DNA of 64,000 nucleotides from Bacteroidales bacterium UBA4333 (GTDB lineage Bacteria > Bacteroidota > Bacteroidia > Bacteroidales > Paludibacteraceae), in contig DGTP01000014.1 in the NCBI GenBank assembly GCA_002394335.1, positions 20,303 to 84,302 on the forward strand, given 5' to 3'. The notes below the pieces were generated by a model. That model did not search any database. It worked only from the letters and a program-made list of their open reading frames with translations, and was not told the origin of the DNA. The first letter of the stretch is position 1, and every line of letters begins with the position of its first letter. Made by a program: the position numbers and the translations under genes. This document shows, in pieces, positions 13,697 to 26,300 of the stretch.

Positions 13697-16171
13697 TTAG
13701 CGCAGTGTGGCGTTGAACTTGTCCTCAAAAGTCTTTTTGAGACGATCCATAATATTCTCTATCTGCTTGTCTTTGAGGGTGTTCTCTCTATCCTGAAGGA
13801 TGAACGAGAGGGCATATGATTTCTTGCCTTCTTCGAGGTTTTTGCCTTCATAGACATCGAAAAGGAAGACATTCTTGAGCAGTTTGCGCTCGGTGTCGAA
13901 AGCGGCGCGTGCGAGGTCTCCGAACTCAATCGACTTGTCCACAAGGAGGGCGAAATCGCGTTTTACCTCCGGGTACTTGGGCAGGTCTTCGATGACCGCC
14001 TTGTATTGCTTGTTCTGCTTGAGGAGTTGCTTCCAGTCGAGGTCGGCGTAGAATACGGCTTGGTCGATGTCCATCGATTTGAGCACCTTGCGGGCAACGA
14101 TGGCAATGTATCCGAGTGTTTTGCCGTTGCGAGCTTTGAGCATCAGCCCGTCATCGAAGAGTTCGTTCTCAAGGCGCTCTACCGTAACGGAATCAGGCGC
14201 AACGCCGAGACGCAGGAGGATGTTATTGACATACGCGTGCAACTGATAGAAGGAACTCTTCTCGCTCTTGGTGATCCAAGACTGCGAGGTTTTGTTTCCT
14301 GTGATCCAGAGAGCAAGGTGCATCTCCTCGGAGTAAGCGCGCAGCGGGTCGGTTTGAATTAAGTCGTGATTTTTATTTTTTAATTCGGCATCATAGTGAT
14401 AGCAGTTGCCGAACTCGTACATCTTGAGGTCGCTGTTCTTGCGGTTGATATTTCTGGCGATGGACTCCAAGCCGCCGAAGAGCAGTGTCTGGCGCATGAC
14501 CCCCAAGTCCTGGCTGAGCGGGTTCATGATCGTCACGCAAGAAGAGAGAGACAACTCTTTGAGCGGCTCATAGTAGGCTACTTTGGTGAGCGAGTTGTTC
14601 ATGATCTCGTAGAAGCCTTGTGCGGTCAGTTGCTCCGAGATGCGGGTCTGTAGTTGCACCGGATTGGGTTTGGTGGAGTAACTGAGAGAGGTGTTGAGTT
14701 TCTCCGGGAACTCGATGTTATTAAATCCATAGATACGGAGGATGTCTTCTACGACGTCGCACTCGCGCTGCACGTCAACACGATAGCGCGGAACCGTGAT
14801 TTGCCACTCAGAGCCGTTCTGAGAGACAATCTCCATCTCCAAAGCGTGCAGGATTGTTTCAATGAGATCCTCACCGATGGCTTTTCCAATGAGACTGTTG
14901 ACGCGATTGATATCGATGGTCACATGCCAAGGTTCAAAAGTTGTCTGTCCGTTATCGGTTATATCCATAGCCACCTCTCCTCCAGCTACCTCTTGGATGA
15001 GGAGAGCAGCGCGCTGTAGGACATAGAGAGTGTTGTTCGGATCGCATCCGCGCTCGTAGCGGAAGGATGCGTCGGTTTGGAGCTGGTGGCGACGGCTTGT
15101 CTTACGGATAGAAACGGGGTCGAAGTAAGCGGACTCCAGGAATACATTCTTAGTGTTTTCGGTGACTCCGCTGTCCAAACCTCCGAAGACGCCTGCGATA
15201 CACATCGGCTCTTTGGCATTGCAGATCATGAGATCTTTGGAGGAGAGCGTGCGCTCTACGCCATCGAGGGTGACGAATTTCTGCCCCTCCTCAGCGCATT
15301 TGACAATCACCTGATTGCCGATGATCTTATCGGCGTCGAAAGCGTGCAGTGCCTGCCCGCATTCGTGGAGCACAAAATTGGTGACATCGACGATGTTATT
15401 GATAGGGCGCAGACCGATAGTGGTGAGGGCTTGTTTGAGCCAATCGGGTGAGTCTTTTACGGTAACGCCCTTAATGCTGACACCCGTATATCGCGGACAA
15501 GCCTCCGTGTTCTCGACAGAGACTTTGATCTCCAGTTCGTGGTTGTCCACGCGGAAGGCATCGACAGCCGGTTTGGTCAGGCGGATATCTTTGCCGTGTG
15601 CGCGATAATAGGCATACAAGTCGCGAGCTACGCCGTAGTGGCAGGCGGCATCGGAGCGGTTAGGCGTTATGTCCACTTCGATCAGGGTGTCGCTCTCCAC
15701 ATGGTAGTACTCCGCTGCCGGCATACCGACAGGTGTGTCAGCAGGCAAAACGATGATTCCATCGTGGCTGCTACCTACACCTATCTCATCCTTGGCACAA
15801 AGCATACCAAAGGAGTCTTCGCCACGGAGTTTGCCCTTTTTGATGGTGAACGACTGGTCGCCGTCATAGAGCACGGTGCCGATAGTGGCAACGATCACTT
15901 TCTGTCCGGCAGCCACGTTCGGTGCCCCGCAGACGATAGGCAATGTCTCGGTGCCGATATTGACGGTGGTGAGATGGAGATGGTCGCTGTTAGGGTGGGG
16001 GACACAGGTAAGAACTTCACCGACAACCAATCCGCGGAGCCCTCCACGGATGGTGTCTATATCTTCTACAGTACCGACCTCCAGACCGATGGAGGTCAAA
16101 ATTTTAGCTACGGTCTGTGCGTCATCGTTGAGATTGATGTAACGCTTGAGCCAATTGTAAGAAATATTCAT
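13697..16171 (-). CDS. pheT: Phenylalanine-tRNA ligase beta subunit
   Basis: 824 residues, full length. Domains in order: N-terminal B1 (MNISYNWLKRYINL), tRNA-binding OB fold (VGEVLTCVPHPNSDHLHLTTV), B3/B4 editing domain (CPRYTGVSIKGV), B5 (YRVDVQRECDVVEDILRIYGF), the catalytic-like core, and C-terminal FDX-ACB domain (KYPEVKRDFALLVDKSIEFG). It pairs with PheS, encoded elsewhere. It starts 35 bp after the outer-membrane protein gene and may share its transcript. Confidence 0.97.
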   Translation of the reverse strand: MNISYNWLKRYINLNDDAQTVAKILTSIGLEVGTVEDIDTIRGGLRGLVVGEVLTCVPHPNSDHLHLTTVNIGTETLPIVCGAPNVAAGQKVIVATIGTVLYDGDQSFTIKKGKLRGEDSFGMLCAKDEIGVGSSHDGIIVLPADTPVGMPAAEYYHVESDTLIEVDITPNRSDAACHYGVARDLYAYYRAHGKDIRLTKPAVDAFRVDNHELEIKVSVENTEACPRYTGVSIKGVTVKDSPDWLKQALTTIGLRPINNIVDVTNFVLHECGQALHAFDADKIIGNQVIVKCAEEGQKFVTLDGVERTLSSKDLMICNAKEPMCIAGVFGGLDSGVTENTKNVFLESAYFDPVSIRKTSRRHQLQTDASFRYERGCDPNNTLYVLQRAALLIQEVAGGEVAMDITDNGQTTFEPWHVTIDINRVNSLIGKAIGEDLIETILHALEMEIVSQNGSEWQITVPRYRVDVQRECDVVEDILRIYGFNNIEFPEKLNTSLSYSTKPNPVQLQTRISEQLTAQGFYEIMNNSLTKVAYYEPLKELSLSSCVTIMNPLSQDLGVMRQTLLFGGLESIARNINRKNSDLKMYEFGNCYHYDAELKNKNHDLIQTDPLRAYSEEMHLALWITGNKTSQSWITKSEKSSFYQLHAYVNNILLRLGVAPDSVTVERLENELFDDGLMLKARNGKTLGYIAIVARKVLKSMDIDQAVFYADLDWKQLLKQNKQYKAVIEDLPKYPEVKRDFALLVDKSIEFGDLARAAFDTERKLLKNVFLFDVYEGKNLEEGKKSYALSFILQDRENTLKDKQIENIMDRLKKTFEDKFNATLR

Positions 16172-16206
16172 ATTATTACGTTGTTATATTCTCTATAATG
16201 GGGAAA

Positions 16207-17340
16207 TTAAAAATCTCGTTCAGTTTTATAAAATCCGCAGAGCACACATTTCTCCTTCTGCTTGACGCCGAAGAGTGCGGTGAGTTTGACGCCGACGAAC
16301 ATGTTACGTAGGGGCAGGGATGCGATCTCGTTGGTAGAATAGACGTGTGAGAGTCGGAATGTAGGGAAATCCCATCGGCTCTCATCAGGCGCTACAACCA
16401 TCGGGAGATCGGTTTTTGGGTTAATGCTCAGGATGCTGAAATCGCAATAGGCGGCTACTCGCAGGCGGAGGTCGAACGGGCGTCTGGCACTTGCTCCACG
16501 CCAACCCTTCGTAGGCGAATAGATGCCATATTCATATCCGACTTCGGCATGTGCCATGAGGTCGAATTTGATATCAAGTCTCTTGCCTTCGCGTTCGATA
16601 GGAACATCTTTGCGGAAGCCGTGATTGTCCATCTCGTGGAAGGTGCCAATATATCGGTCGTAGTGCCCGGTGGTAGTGCCGGTAGCTTTGACGGAGGTCT
16701 TGCCTTGTAGGGCATATCCCAGTTTGACTCCCGCCAGATAGTAACCCACACCGCGGCGTCCGACTATCTGTTGTCCCAAGAGGACAGGTATCTGGGCATA
16801 GACCATCCGTGAGCGATCCTGCCGGTCATAGAAATCGTACTGGAGATCATAGTAGAAAGTGTCCATCCGGTTATTCCAGTCTCCATAGCGATGATACATG
16901 CTATTGGTCCATGCATCGGCTGTGTGGTACTTGGTGAAAGTGGTGTCGGCAACGGAGGTCTTGACATCTTGTAGGGTTATTCCCAAGCCGATCTGAAGGA
17001 GGAAAGCATTGAGTTGGTACTCATATGCAAAGCCGCCTCCGACACTATATCCGCCGGGAGTGATAAAAGTATGACGGCAGGGAGAGACGAACGCCGAGTA
17101 ACCGGACTCGAAATAAGCTCCTACCAGATGATGCTCGCCGGTGTATTGACCGGTTCGCAGACCGTTATTGTCGATGAGGTCTTTACTGCGTTTGGTGGAG
17201 AAATTACTTCCCCCGGAGCCCAGTAAGTCCTTGGCGTCTTTGCGGTCATCCACATTGAGGCTTGTCTGCGCCGTTACCATCACAGGCAGCAGGAGCAGCA
17301 AGAGGGTATAGAGGCAATATGTGTGTCTTAATCTTACCAT
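16207..17340 (-). CDS. Outer-membrane beta-barrel protein, partner of the giant repeat protein
   Basis: 377 residues with a signal peptide (LYTLLLLLLPVMVTAQ, cut near residue 24). The body is rich in barrel-like strands (VGAYFESGYSAFVSP, GYSVGGGFAYEYQLN, VGYYLAGVKLGYAL), and the end has NMFVGVKLTALFGV. The start overlaps the end of the 3211-residue gene by 7 bp, so translation is coupled. In Flavobacterium, giant T9SS adhesins are paired with a SprF/PorP-type outer-membrane protein needed for their export. The arrangement here is similar, but I cannot assign this protein to SprF by sequence. Confidence 0.72.
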   Translation of the reverse strand: MVRLRHTYCLYTLLLLLLPVMVTAQTSLNVDDRKDAKDLLGSGGSNFSTKRSKDLIDNNGLRTGQYTGEHHLVGAYFESGYSAFVSPCRHTFITPGGYSVGGGFAYEYQLNAFLLQIGLGITLQDVKTSVADTTFTKYHTADAWTNSMYHRYGDWNNRMDTFYYDLQYDFYDRQDRSRMVYAQIPVLLGQQIVGRRGVGYYLAGVKLGYALQGKTSVKATGTTTGHYDRYIGTFHEMDNHGFRKDVPIEREGKRLDIKFDLMAHAEVGYEYGIYSPTKGWRGASARRPFDLRLRVAAYCDFSILSINPKTDLPMVVAPDESRWDFPTFRLSHVYSTNEIASLPLRNMFVGVKLTALFGVKQKEKCVLCGFYKTERDF

Positions 17341-20300
17341 AGTCGATCTCCTGAAACCATTTGGACTTTGATTGTACGTTCGGGTTCTTCGGGTGTCTCA
17401 TCCGACCAGAGATGAACGATATAGATGCCTTCTTGCGCCGGCAGTCTGACCTCCGTAACATCCGGGGTGAACGAACCGGAAGTGATGAGTTTTCCTGTAA
17501 CAGAACCGATGTTATAGGTACCCTTGTGGCGCGAGAGGATACTGATCACCGGATTGCCGGTAGATACGCACGTCGGCACGACTGAGAGATAACCCATATA
17601 CGGTGCGATCGTGTCGGTGCCGAAGTCGTCGTAGATACGAATAGGACAAGTCTGATAGGACTCGGTTTCGCCCTCACGTATCAGGCGGACAGAGTACTCG
17701 ACCGTGTCGCGGTCCAACTCGCGCGGTATATAGAGGTACGGCAACGCCTCGCCGGGGATAGGCTCACCATTGCGATACCATTGGTAGTGCGAGAAGGTAT
17801 AACCGCCGTTATAGTCTTCCTGAAGGATAGCAATCACATCCCGGAAGCGCTGTTCGGTTACCCACGACGGATAGTTGAGCACGATAGAGGTATCGGTACT
17901 GCAGAGATCGGGGTTGGTACAGATACCATTATCCAGAACGAGTTTGACAGGATAATGATCAGGACGGGGATACTTCTTCTTGTCGTCATCGCGGAACGGC
18001 ATAGGGATGGTAAGGACTGCCAACTCCTCGGTGGTGGTGATCGGTATATCGATCTGATCCTCAAAACCGTATTGGTGCCCGAAGTCGTTATAATAGAGGG
18101 AGAAGGCAATCGGATCCCGTCCGGTGTAGCGGTAGAAGAGTTCGTATGCGTCATCATCGGCGCAGATGGAGTCAGCCCACGCGGTAGGTACGGTGGGTTC
18201 GATGACTTCGAGGTGGAGATAAGTGAAGTGGTGGCATCCCCAGTCGTTGAGAGTGGTGTCCTTGTAGGATCCCGGTTCCATGAGATAGACGCCATGGAGA
18301 TTGTAGGACTCGGTGCGGCAGATGGTGTCATAGCGCACCTCGAAGGTGGTGTCCACTACCGTAAGATAGAGATGATAAACCGAGTCGCAACCATAGATGA
18401 CCGTGGTGGTACTGTCATAGAAGAAATGGTCTCCCACAGGCAGATGGTCGAGAATATGTCCATGCCAGGTCATGTCGTCATCGGCGCACTTGGTGACTGT
18501 CTCCTCGAAGAGGTAGGTGGGTGTCACGGTGAGTCGTAACTCGTAGATAGAGTCACAATTATGGATAGTGGTCAGGGAGTCGTAGAAGGTGTACTGCCCT
18601 GCCGGCAAGCCGGAGCCGAAGGTGTTACCGATCATGCTGCCTTCATAGTGGTGTGCACGCCAGTCAGCCTCTCCGTCGTCGCAGATAGTAATATAGTCTA
18701 TGTGGCGATATGCAGGACGGATGGTAGCATACAGTTCAAAGACAGAGTCGCATTGGTGGATAGTGCTATAGTTATCCACAATGACTGTGTCAAACGGAGC
18801 AATGTCTTCTCCGGGTTCGTACTCGTATTCATAGCCAGTGAAAGTATGCCCATGCGAAGTGTACGACTCATTTGAGCAGATGGTTGCAGTGTCACGGAAG
18901 AGGTAGGACTTGTGGATAGTAAGGAAATAGCGGTAGATGATACTATCACAACCGTCAATAGGACTCTTGAAGATGACATCGGTGTAAGTCTGCGGAATGG
19001 TCATACCCGGTTTCCAAACGAGTGTCTCTACATAAGAGTGTGAGCCATTGGTGTACCAGAGGGTGTCGGTGTGCTCGAAGATGGTGTTATCGCAGATAGT
19101 GTCATAGATAGGAATGAGCGTTACCGGCTTGACATAGAGTTCCAAGACATAGACTGAGTCGCAATGCCAATAGTCGGTACCTCCGGCGATAGAATCATAG
19201 TAGACACCTGTTGCGTGGTAGATTCTTCCCCTCCATTCGACTGAGTCTCCACGGCATACCTGTGAGCGTGTGACATATTCGTAGGAAGGATGTACGGTGA
19301 GATGGAAGAGGATCGTACTGTCACAACCGCCATTGACAGCTGTCAGACGACGCTCGGCTTCGTAACACATGGTGTCTTTGCGGGTCTCGTCATACATACG
19401 CGTGGTCGGGGAGAAGAATATTGTGTCGGTGTGTTGTCCGAAGGCGTCTTCGGTATAGAACACATGGTATCCGTCCCTATCGCATGCCACTTCGTTGCGG
19501 ATATAATGTCCGGCAGGGTTGACGATGAGTTTGAGGTAGAAGGTACTGTCGCAACCGGCAGTTGTGATATAATGGGCTGTATCGTAATAGGTTCCGACAG
19601 AGAGGAGGGAGTCTCCATCGATATAGTGGTGATAAACGGAGTCTCGATGGGTGTCGTACCGGTCACCTTGCAGCCGTTCGAATCCCCAGCCGTATTCGTC
19701 TCCGCTATACCATTTGCGCTGCCAGCTGATGCGTTCGTCCTGGCAGATGACATAGGTGGAATCGAAACGATAGATCGGATTAACATGCCATGTAATGCCA
19801 TAGACGCTGTCGCAGCCATGGATAGTGGTATGGTGTTCGGTGAAATCGAAGTCTCCGGCACGCGATACATCCATCTGGAAAGTATGCGTATGACCTTCGT
19901 TGTCAATCCACTCACGTTTGGTGTCAATGGTGTCCTGGCAGAAGACAAAATGCTGGCGGTAGTCATAGACTGAATCCACATAGTAACGGAGGGTAACGAT
20001 AGAATCGCACCCGAGAACAGTGGAAATGGTATCGTTTCGTGTGAGCGAGTCAGCCAGATGGAGGGCGGAGAGCAGACCACCGGTTCCGTTATTGAGGTTC
20101 TCATAATAATAGCCGTCGGCTGTCTGGCATGCCCTACGGGTGATCGTCTCGCGATGCACGGGGTTGACTACCAGATGGAGGTGGTGCACTGAATCACAGT
20201 CATAATAGTATGTACCTCGGCGGATGGCAATGTCGTACTTTCCGGCAGGGAGAGATGTCCTGATGCTATCAAATCCGGCTGCGTCGTAGGTCTTGCCATA

Positions 20301-23300
20301 GGCGGTGTACTCGTCACCGGTGAATAACATTCCCTGCCACTGAAGTGAATCTTTGGCGCAAAGGATGACAGAGTCGTAATGGTGATAGGTAGGCGGAATA
20401 TACAGGTGCAGAGTCCATACACTATCACAACCGCTATGACGATTCCGGTCAAGGTGCGACTCCGGTTCGTGGGTCTTGAGGCTATCGATATAGGTGAAAT
20501 GTCCTGCAATATTTGTAGGAATGGCTTCACGGCTTATCCATTGTCCTGTCTCTACTGAATAGAAGCGGTCGGACTCTGTATGTCCGTCCCACAGATAGGC
20601 AGTATTCTGGCAAACCGTATCGTGGGCGGGGAAATCGTATGTCGGATAATTGTAGAGATTGAGCACATAGATACTGTCAAAACCAAACTCTTTGGTCTTG
20701 AGACTGTCGTAATACAGCCCCGGCTCCAAGATGACAATGTCCGGGCGTGCTTCATGGACAGAGTCTCCGGCATGATACCAGTGGTAAGGCTCATTGTCGC
20801 ATGTCCAACCCTCTATGGTGTCGCGATAGGTAGGACCAACCAGAAGACGGAGATGAATGGTGCTGTCGCATTTATGGATGGTCGGGTAGATAGTGTCAAA
20901 CTCATTGATGATCTTACCCTCCGGAATACGGACAATCTGTTGTGTTGCTTCGCCGTCAAACCATGAAGCGCCAAGCGTGTCAGCATTCACCTTGCTTCCG
21001 ATATAGACTGTATGCTGCCATTTGCGGCTCTCCTCATCCGACATTGTGATAGTATCCGCATGATAATAGACGCTATCCACGCGCAACCGCAATACCCAGA
21101 TACTGTCGCATCCGCCTTCTCCGTCCCGACATTCGGGGCAGAACTTGGTATGGAGCGAGTCGGTGTAGAGGTATTCAACACCGCTCTTGAGGTTGGTAGG
21201 AATCTCAGTGAGGAGAATACGCTTCTGCTGTTGGTGATCCCAGATATACTGTGAGGTGTGTCCTTCCCATTCGTAAGCCGATCCCTGACAGATACTATCC
21301 TTATGCTCTTTTAGGTAGGTCGGGTAGATATTAATGCGGTGTTGCACCAAACTGTCGCAGCCATGGATGGTGCGGTCGTGATATTCCAGAACGAAGGAGA
21401 TCGAGTGTTGTCCTTCCGGCACGATAAAACCAGGTTCGGAGGAAGGTCTCAAGGGCGATTTGGCACCATAGATCACCTGGTCGTAGAACTGTATGGTGTC
21501 GTTTTCGCACATGTGTCTTTGGATAATGCTTACCGGTGCTGTATAGACCGAATCCACACGCAACCGAAGCGTCCAGATACTATCGCATCCGGCAGAAGTG
21601 TACATATGGTCGTTATAAACATATGTACCGATGTGGTCGGTAGAGATTTCTGTGAGGTCATTGCCGTTGAGGTCTTGGAGTGTGTGTCCTTCGTGACGCA
21701 ACCAAGCGAACTGCTCAAACTGGCAGACAGAGGTGTCGGTGGTGAAACGATAGACCGAATCGACATACAGATGCAGTGTCCAGACACTATCACACCCGAA
21801 GGAATCGGTCTGTAACCTGTCATAGTAGTAGAAATCTCCATGATGTTCCGTAGAGATCTGCGTTACAGGATTGCCATTAGCATCCATCACATTGTTCCTG
21901 GAACCGGTGTGATTAATCCAAATGAACGGTGAGCCTTGGCATATATGCGCAGTGGTATCGTATTCATGTGTCGGTGCGCGATAGAGATCGAGTACGAAGA
22001 TGGAGTCGAAATCCAAGGAGGTGCGCAGTGAATCGTAGTACAACCTATGTTGTCCTACTTCCGGCAGTGCATTGCCGGAGATGGTTCGGCGGAGTTCTAT
22101 TACACCATTTTGGTTTGCACGTTTCCACTCGTAATAGGGCTCTGACTGGCAGACATATTGGTATGTTGTGTCGCGAAAGACCATACCCATGCGGAGATTG
22201 AGCACCAAGGTGCTGTCGCAGGAGCGGGTTCCGATTGTCGCAGTGGGGTAGTGGACAGTGATGACGGTGTCTTTGGTGACCATGACATCGTATGGAAGTG
22301 TAGTCTTGGTACCACCATAGGTGACGCCTTCCCATGTGTAGGTTTCCTCGTCGGACATCGTGTGGTGGAAGGACTTATGGTAAGACGGCAGAATGGTTAA
22401 CTGCAACTCAAAAATACTATCGCAGTTGCAATCCGAATGGGCTGAGTGGAGTGAGTCGATATACGTGAATGTACCGGCTGTATTTTGGAAGATCTCTATG
22501 TCGGGATGATTAGCCCAAGTATAGCGGATATTGACAGAGTCAAGGCAAACGGTATCCGTTGCCATGTAATATCGGGTAGGATAAACAATCACGCGGTGCT
22601 GTACGGCACTGTCACAGCCACTCATTGTCTTATCGGTATATTCAAGTGGGGGCAGCTCATAATAGCTGCTTCCTTCCGGCACGGCGTAACCCGTTTCGCC
22701 GGCGGGTAAATCCTTCCATTTGGCTCCGTATAGAATCTTGTCATAGAAATGGAGTGTGTCGTTTTCACACATCTGCCGTTCGGTGATTGTAACAGGAGTT
22801 GTATAGATAGAGTCTATCTGCAAATTCAGTGTCCAGATACTATCGCAGCCGTCGGAGGATTTCAAATGGTCGGTGTAAGTGAACGAACCGCTATGGTCAG
22901 TAGGAATGACGGTGAGTTCGTTACCGTTGTTATCACGGAGGGAGTGTCCCTCGTGACGCCGCCAAGTAAAGGAGGTGTTCTGACAGACAACAGTGTCGGT
23001 GGTAAAGGCATAAGAGGGATTGATTGTCAGGTGTACTATCTCTACACTATCGCAGCCATATTGGTTAGGCGTGAGGAGTGTATCGATATAGACATCACTT
23101 TTAGTGGCAGTTTTGCCTTTCTCTCCATATTCGTACGGACCTTGGTTAGCGCACCAAGACACGTAATACTCATGCACAGTGGTTGGTTTGACGGTCAAGT
23201 CCAAGTGAACGATACTATCGCAACCATGTATGGTGGTGAGCGTGTATGAGTCCGTGTAATGCCAAACCGTTCCGACTGCAGAGGCAGGACGGTTGACGGT

Positions 23301-26300
23301 CTTGTCATGCACACCACTATCGCGCAACGACCAGCGATAAGGCAACTCTCTATCACAGATGACTACGGTAGTAGTGGTGTCGTATGTGGGATAGATGACT
23401 ATCGGCAGATGCAACACACTATCGCAGGCAAGAGGGGTCTTGGTGTCAAGTCGTGCGGTATAGGTGGTGTCGAACGGATATTGATCCTTTTGAGGAAGGG
23501 GTATATTCATGATCAGTTGTCCGTTATCTGCTCTTCTCCACTCGTAGTGGGAGTCGTCTTGGCAGAGAGAGACCGGTGCAAGGGTCTTGTCGTAGGTGCG
23601 GTACTGAATGACGGTGAGTTGGTAAACAGAGTCACGCACGGGCAGTTCGGTAGTCTTCAGACTATCGTAGAAAACGGTGCTATGAGCATCGGTTAGGCGT
23701 TTGTCGAAAGAGTCTGTACCTTCCCATTTGCTACCAACGATGATTTTTCCTCTCCAATGTACCGAATCGACATCGCAGATGGTATCATTATGCTTAAAGA
23801 GATACGTGTCGGAGATCGTCAATTCCAAGCGGTAGAGGCTGTCGCAACCGTTAACGGGGTTGGTCTGGGTCTCGTCGTCATTATGGAAATAGAGGGTAGA
23901 ATCCTTTTTAATGTCAGGGAAAGGTCCATAGGTCTTGCCATGCCATGTGTAGGTGTCGTTATTCGCCATGGAGTGCTTATCTACCTGCAGGAAAGGCCGG
24001 GTGTATTTCAGTTCCAGTTGGTAGATAGAGTCGCATCCAAAACGTGTGAGGCAAGAGTCATAATATATTCCATCTTCAGGCAACTCTACGTAAGCAGCCC
24101 CATCGCGGTGTTTCTCCCATTGATAGATATTGGTGCGGATGGTGCGAGTCGTCTTGTCGTAATCCCACTGGCAAATGCTATCTTTCTGCTTGTCGTAGAA
24201 AGGTTCAGGTATATATAGGTGCAGCACTTTGATAGAATCGCATCCCTTACCGTTGTTGCACTTGTCACAGGTTGATGTCCGCAGTGTGTCAGAGAAGAAC
24301 CCTTCCCAAGTCCGTAAACGGGCATCGTAATGCATGTCAGGGTGGCTCTTGGTGATCTGTAGCTCTTTTGTGTTGTTTTGTATAGGCCAGATATATATAG
24401 AATCCGGGTTATGGTTATAACACATGGTGTCAACGATGGTATCGCGGTGGATGTCGTTGATGAAGATATATAACTCAAAGATGGAGTCGCACCCTTGGAA
24501 AGGAGGGTACTTCTCTGAATATGGCTCAAATTGGCAGGGGCAGTATTTGGTCTTAGCTTCTATGATATCCACCGTGTCATTGAGTACCACGATTCCGGGT
24601 CCTTCGGCTTCGACGCCCTTGTATGTTTTCTCGTATTCGGAGCCTTTCAAATAGGTGAATTTCTCGTTTTTACAGAGATAGACGGTATCGATTTGCCGGA
24701 AAGTATCGCAGACGAAGAGGAATAGGGTGAATGTGGAGTCACAGCCATAAACAGTCTGGTATTCACGGCGGAAAATGTTCTCTCCGGAACGGGCTTTGCA
24801 TTCGAACTCTATGGTGCTTTCTCCTTCTGATTTGTCACCTATGTAAAGGGTGGAGTCTGTTCTTTCGGAGGTGATAGAGAGGTTGTTCTGGAAGGGCATG
24901 TTATCGTAGAAGAACTTCAGTGTATCGCCCATACAGATCTCGCGATAGATGGTGTCGTGATAGATGCGGGTGACGCGGACAACCATACGAAGTGTATCCA
25001 TGTCATCCGGCAAGTCGGTACAAATGACATGCTTATGGTGGATGACGGCTTGTACTTCATAGTCCATGAAGGGTTTTCTGTCCATCGGATCCAGATCCGA
25101 CTCATCGGGGAGGATGAACTGGTACTGCCATTTGTATGCCCAGTTGTCGCCGATGGTTTGGTGCTCCTCCTGTTTGGTGCTGTCGATAGGAGCGGAATAA
25201 GTCTTGTAGATAGTAGGCTCAGTGTCGGTGACATCATAGATATACCAGTCCACCGGCTCTCCATGTTTCATGATCGGTGTCTGGAGCATCCAACTCACGA
25301 TAGAACTATCACAGACGATAGCAGTGTCCAGACGCTCATGATCGCTCATCCACTCGTCCCATTGGCGTTGATACCAGCCTTGGTCTAACCGAGGCTCTAC
25401 GTCGTATGACTTGGGCGACATGATATTCTCAGGAGTGGATACAAATAGCGAGTCGCGGAAAGGATCGGGATTGTAACCCAGGGTGTAAAAATAGCCTTGG
25501 GCATCCGTCAGAGCATAAACCATTCCAACAAATCCTTCACCGTCACTTTCCAGTACATGGTAATGGCTATCAGGATTTGTAATTTCAATGGAAGCATATG
25601 ACATCATGTTGTCTGAAGCAAAGGCTTTGAAAGCAGATCCTTCAACTGCTTCTCCATCCAAAGTCAGTTTGTTGATGTCTGTTGTCCGTGTGACGACATA
25701 TAGATAATATTTTTGTGGTGGAGCCTGCTCTCCTACTCTTGTGAACGGATCCAAATCATGGGTGAAGAAATTCATAGAAGTAGTTCTGTGTTCCCACGAT
25801 GGCACTAAAGCATTAGCAGGATCTCCATAATAATAGCATACCGGATCAAAGGGGTCGTCTGAACACTCTCCGTTTTTACCACCACTGGTTGTGTAGTAAT
25901 AGCACATAATTGGCTGATCACTATGGGCTCTCAGTTCGGTCATTCCTGTGGCAGATAAGGTGACAGGAGAAGTGGTCTGACCGGCTGCTAAGGTTATAGT
26001 AGTGGAGTAAGTATTTCCGCCACGGACATAGTCCATTGTAATGTGAGTGTCATTATATGCAGCGGTAAAGATGGCATTATTTTCTAAAGTACCTTCAAGT
26101 TTTGCCATATAGAAATCTCTTCCCCATTGTGTTATGGGGATGATTTCTTCACTCAGATAGTCCTTAGAGTTCGACTCATGGAACGGAATACTGGTTTGCT
26201 GGTTTCCGTTGAATACCGCTACAGGCTTGTCAGCGCATATGCTACTACCAGACAAATCAACCTTAACATCTGAGTTTGTGTGTAATTTTGAGGCTACAAG

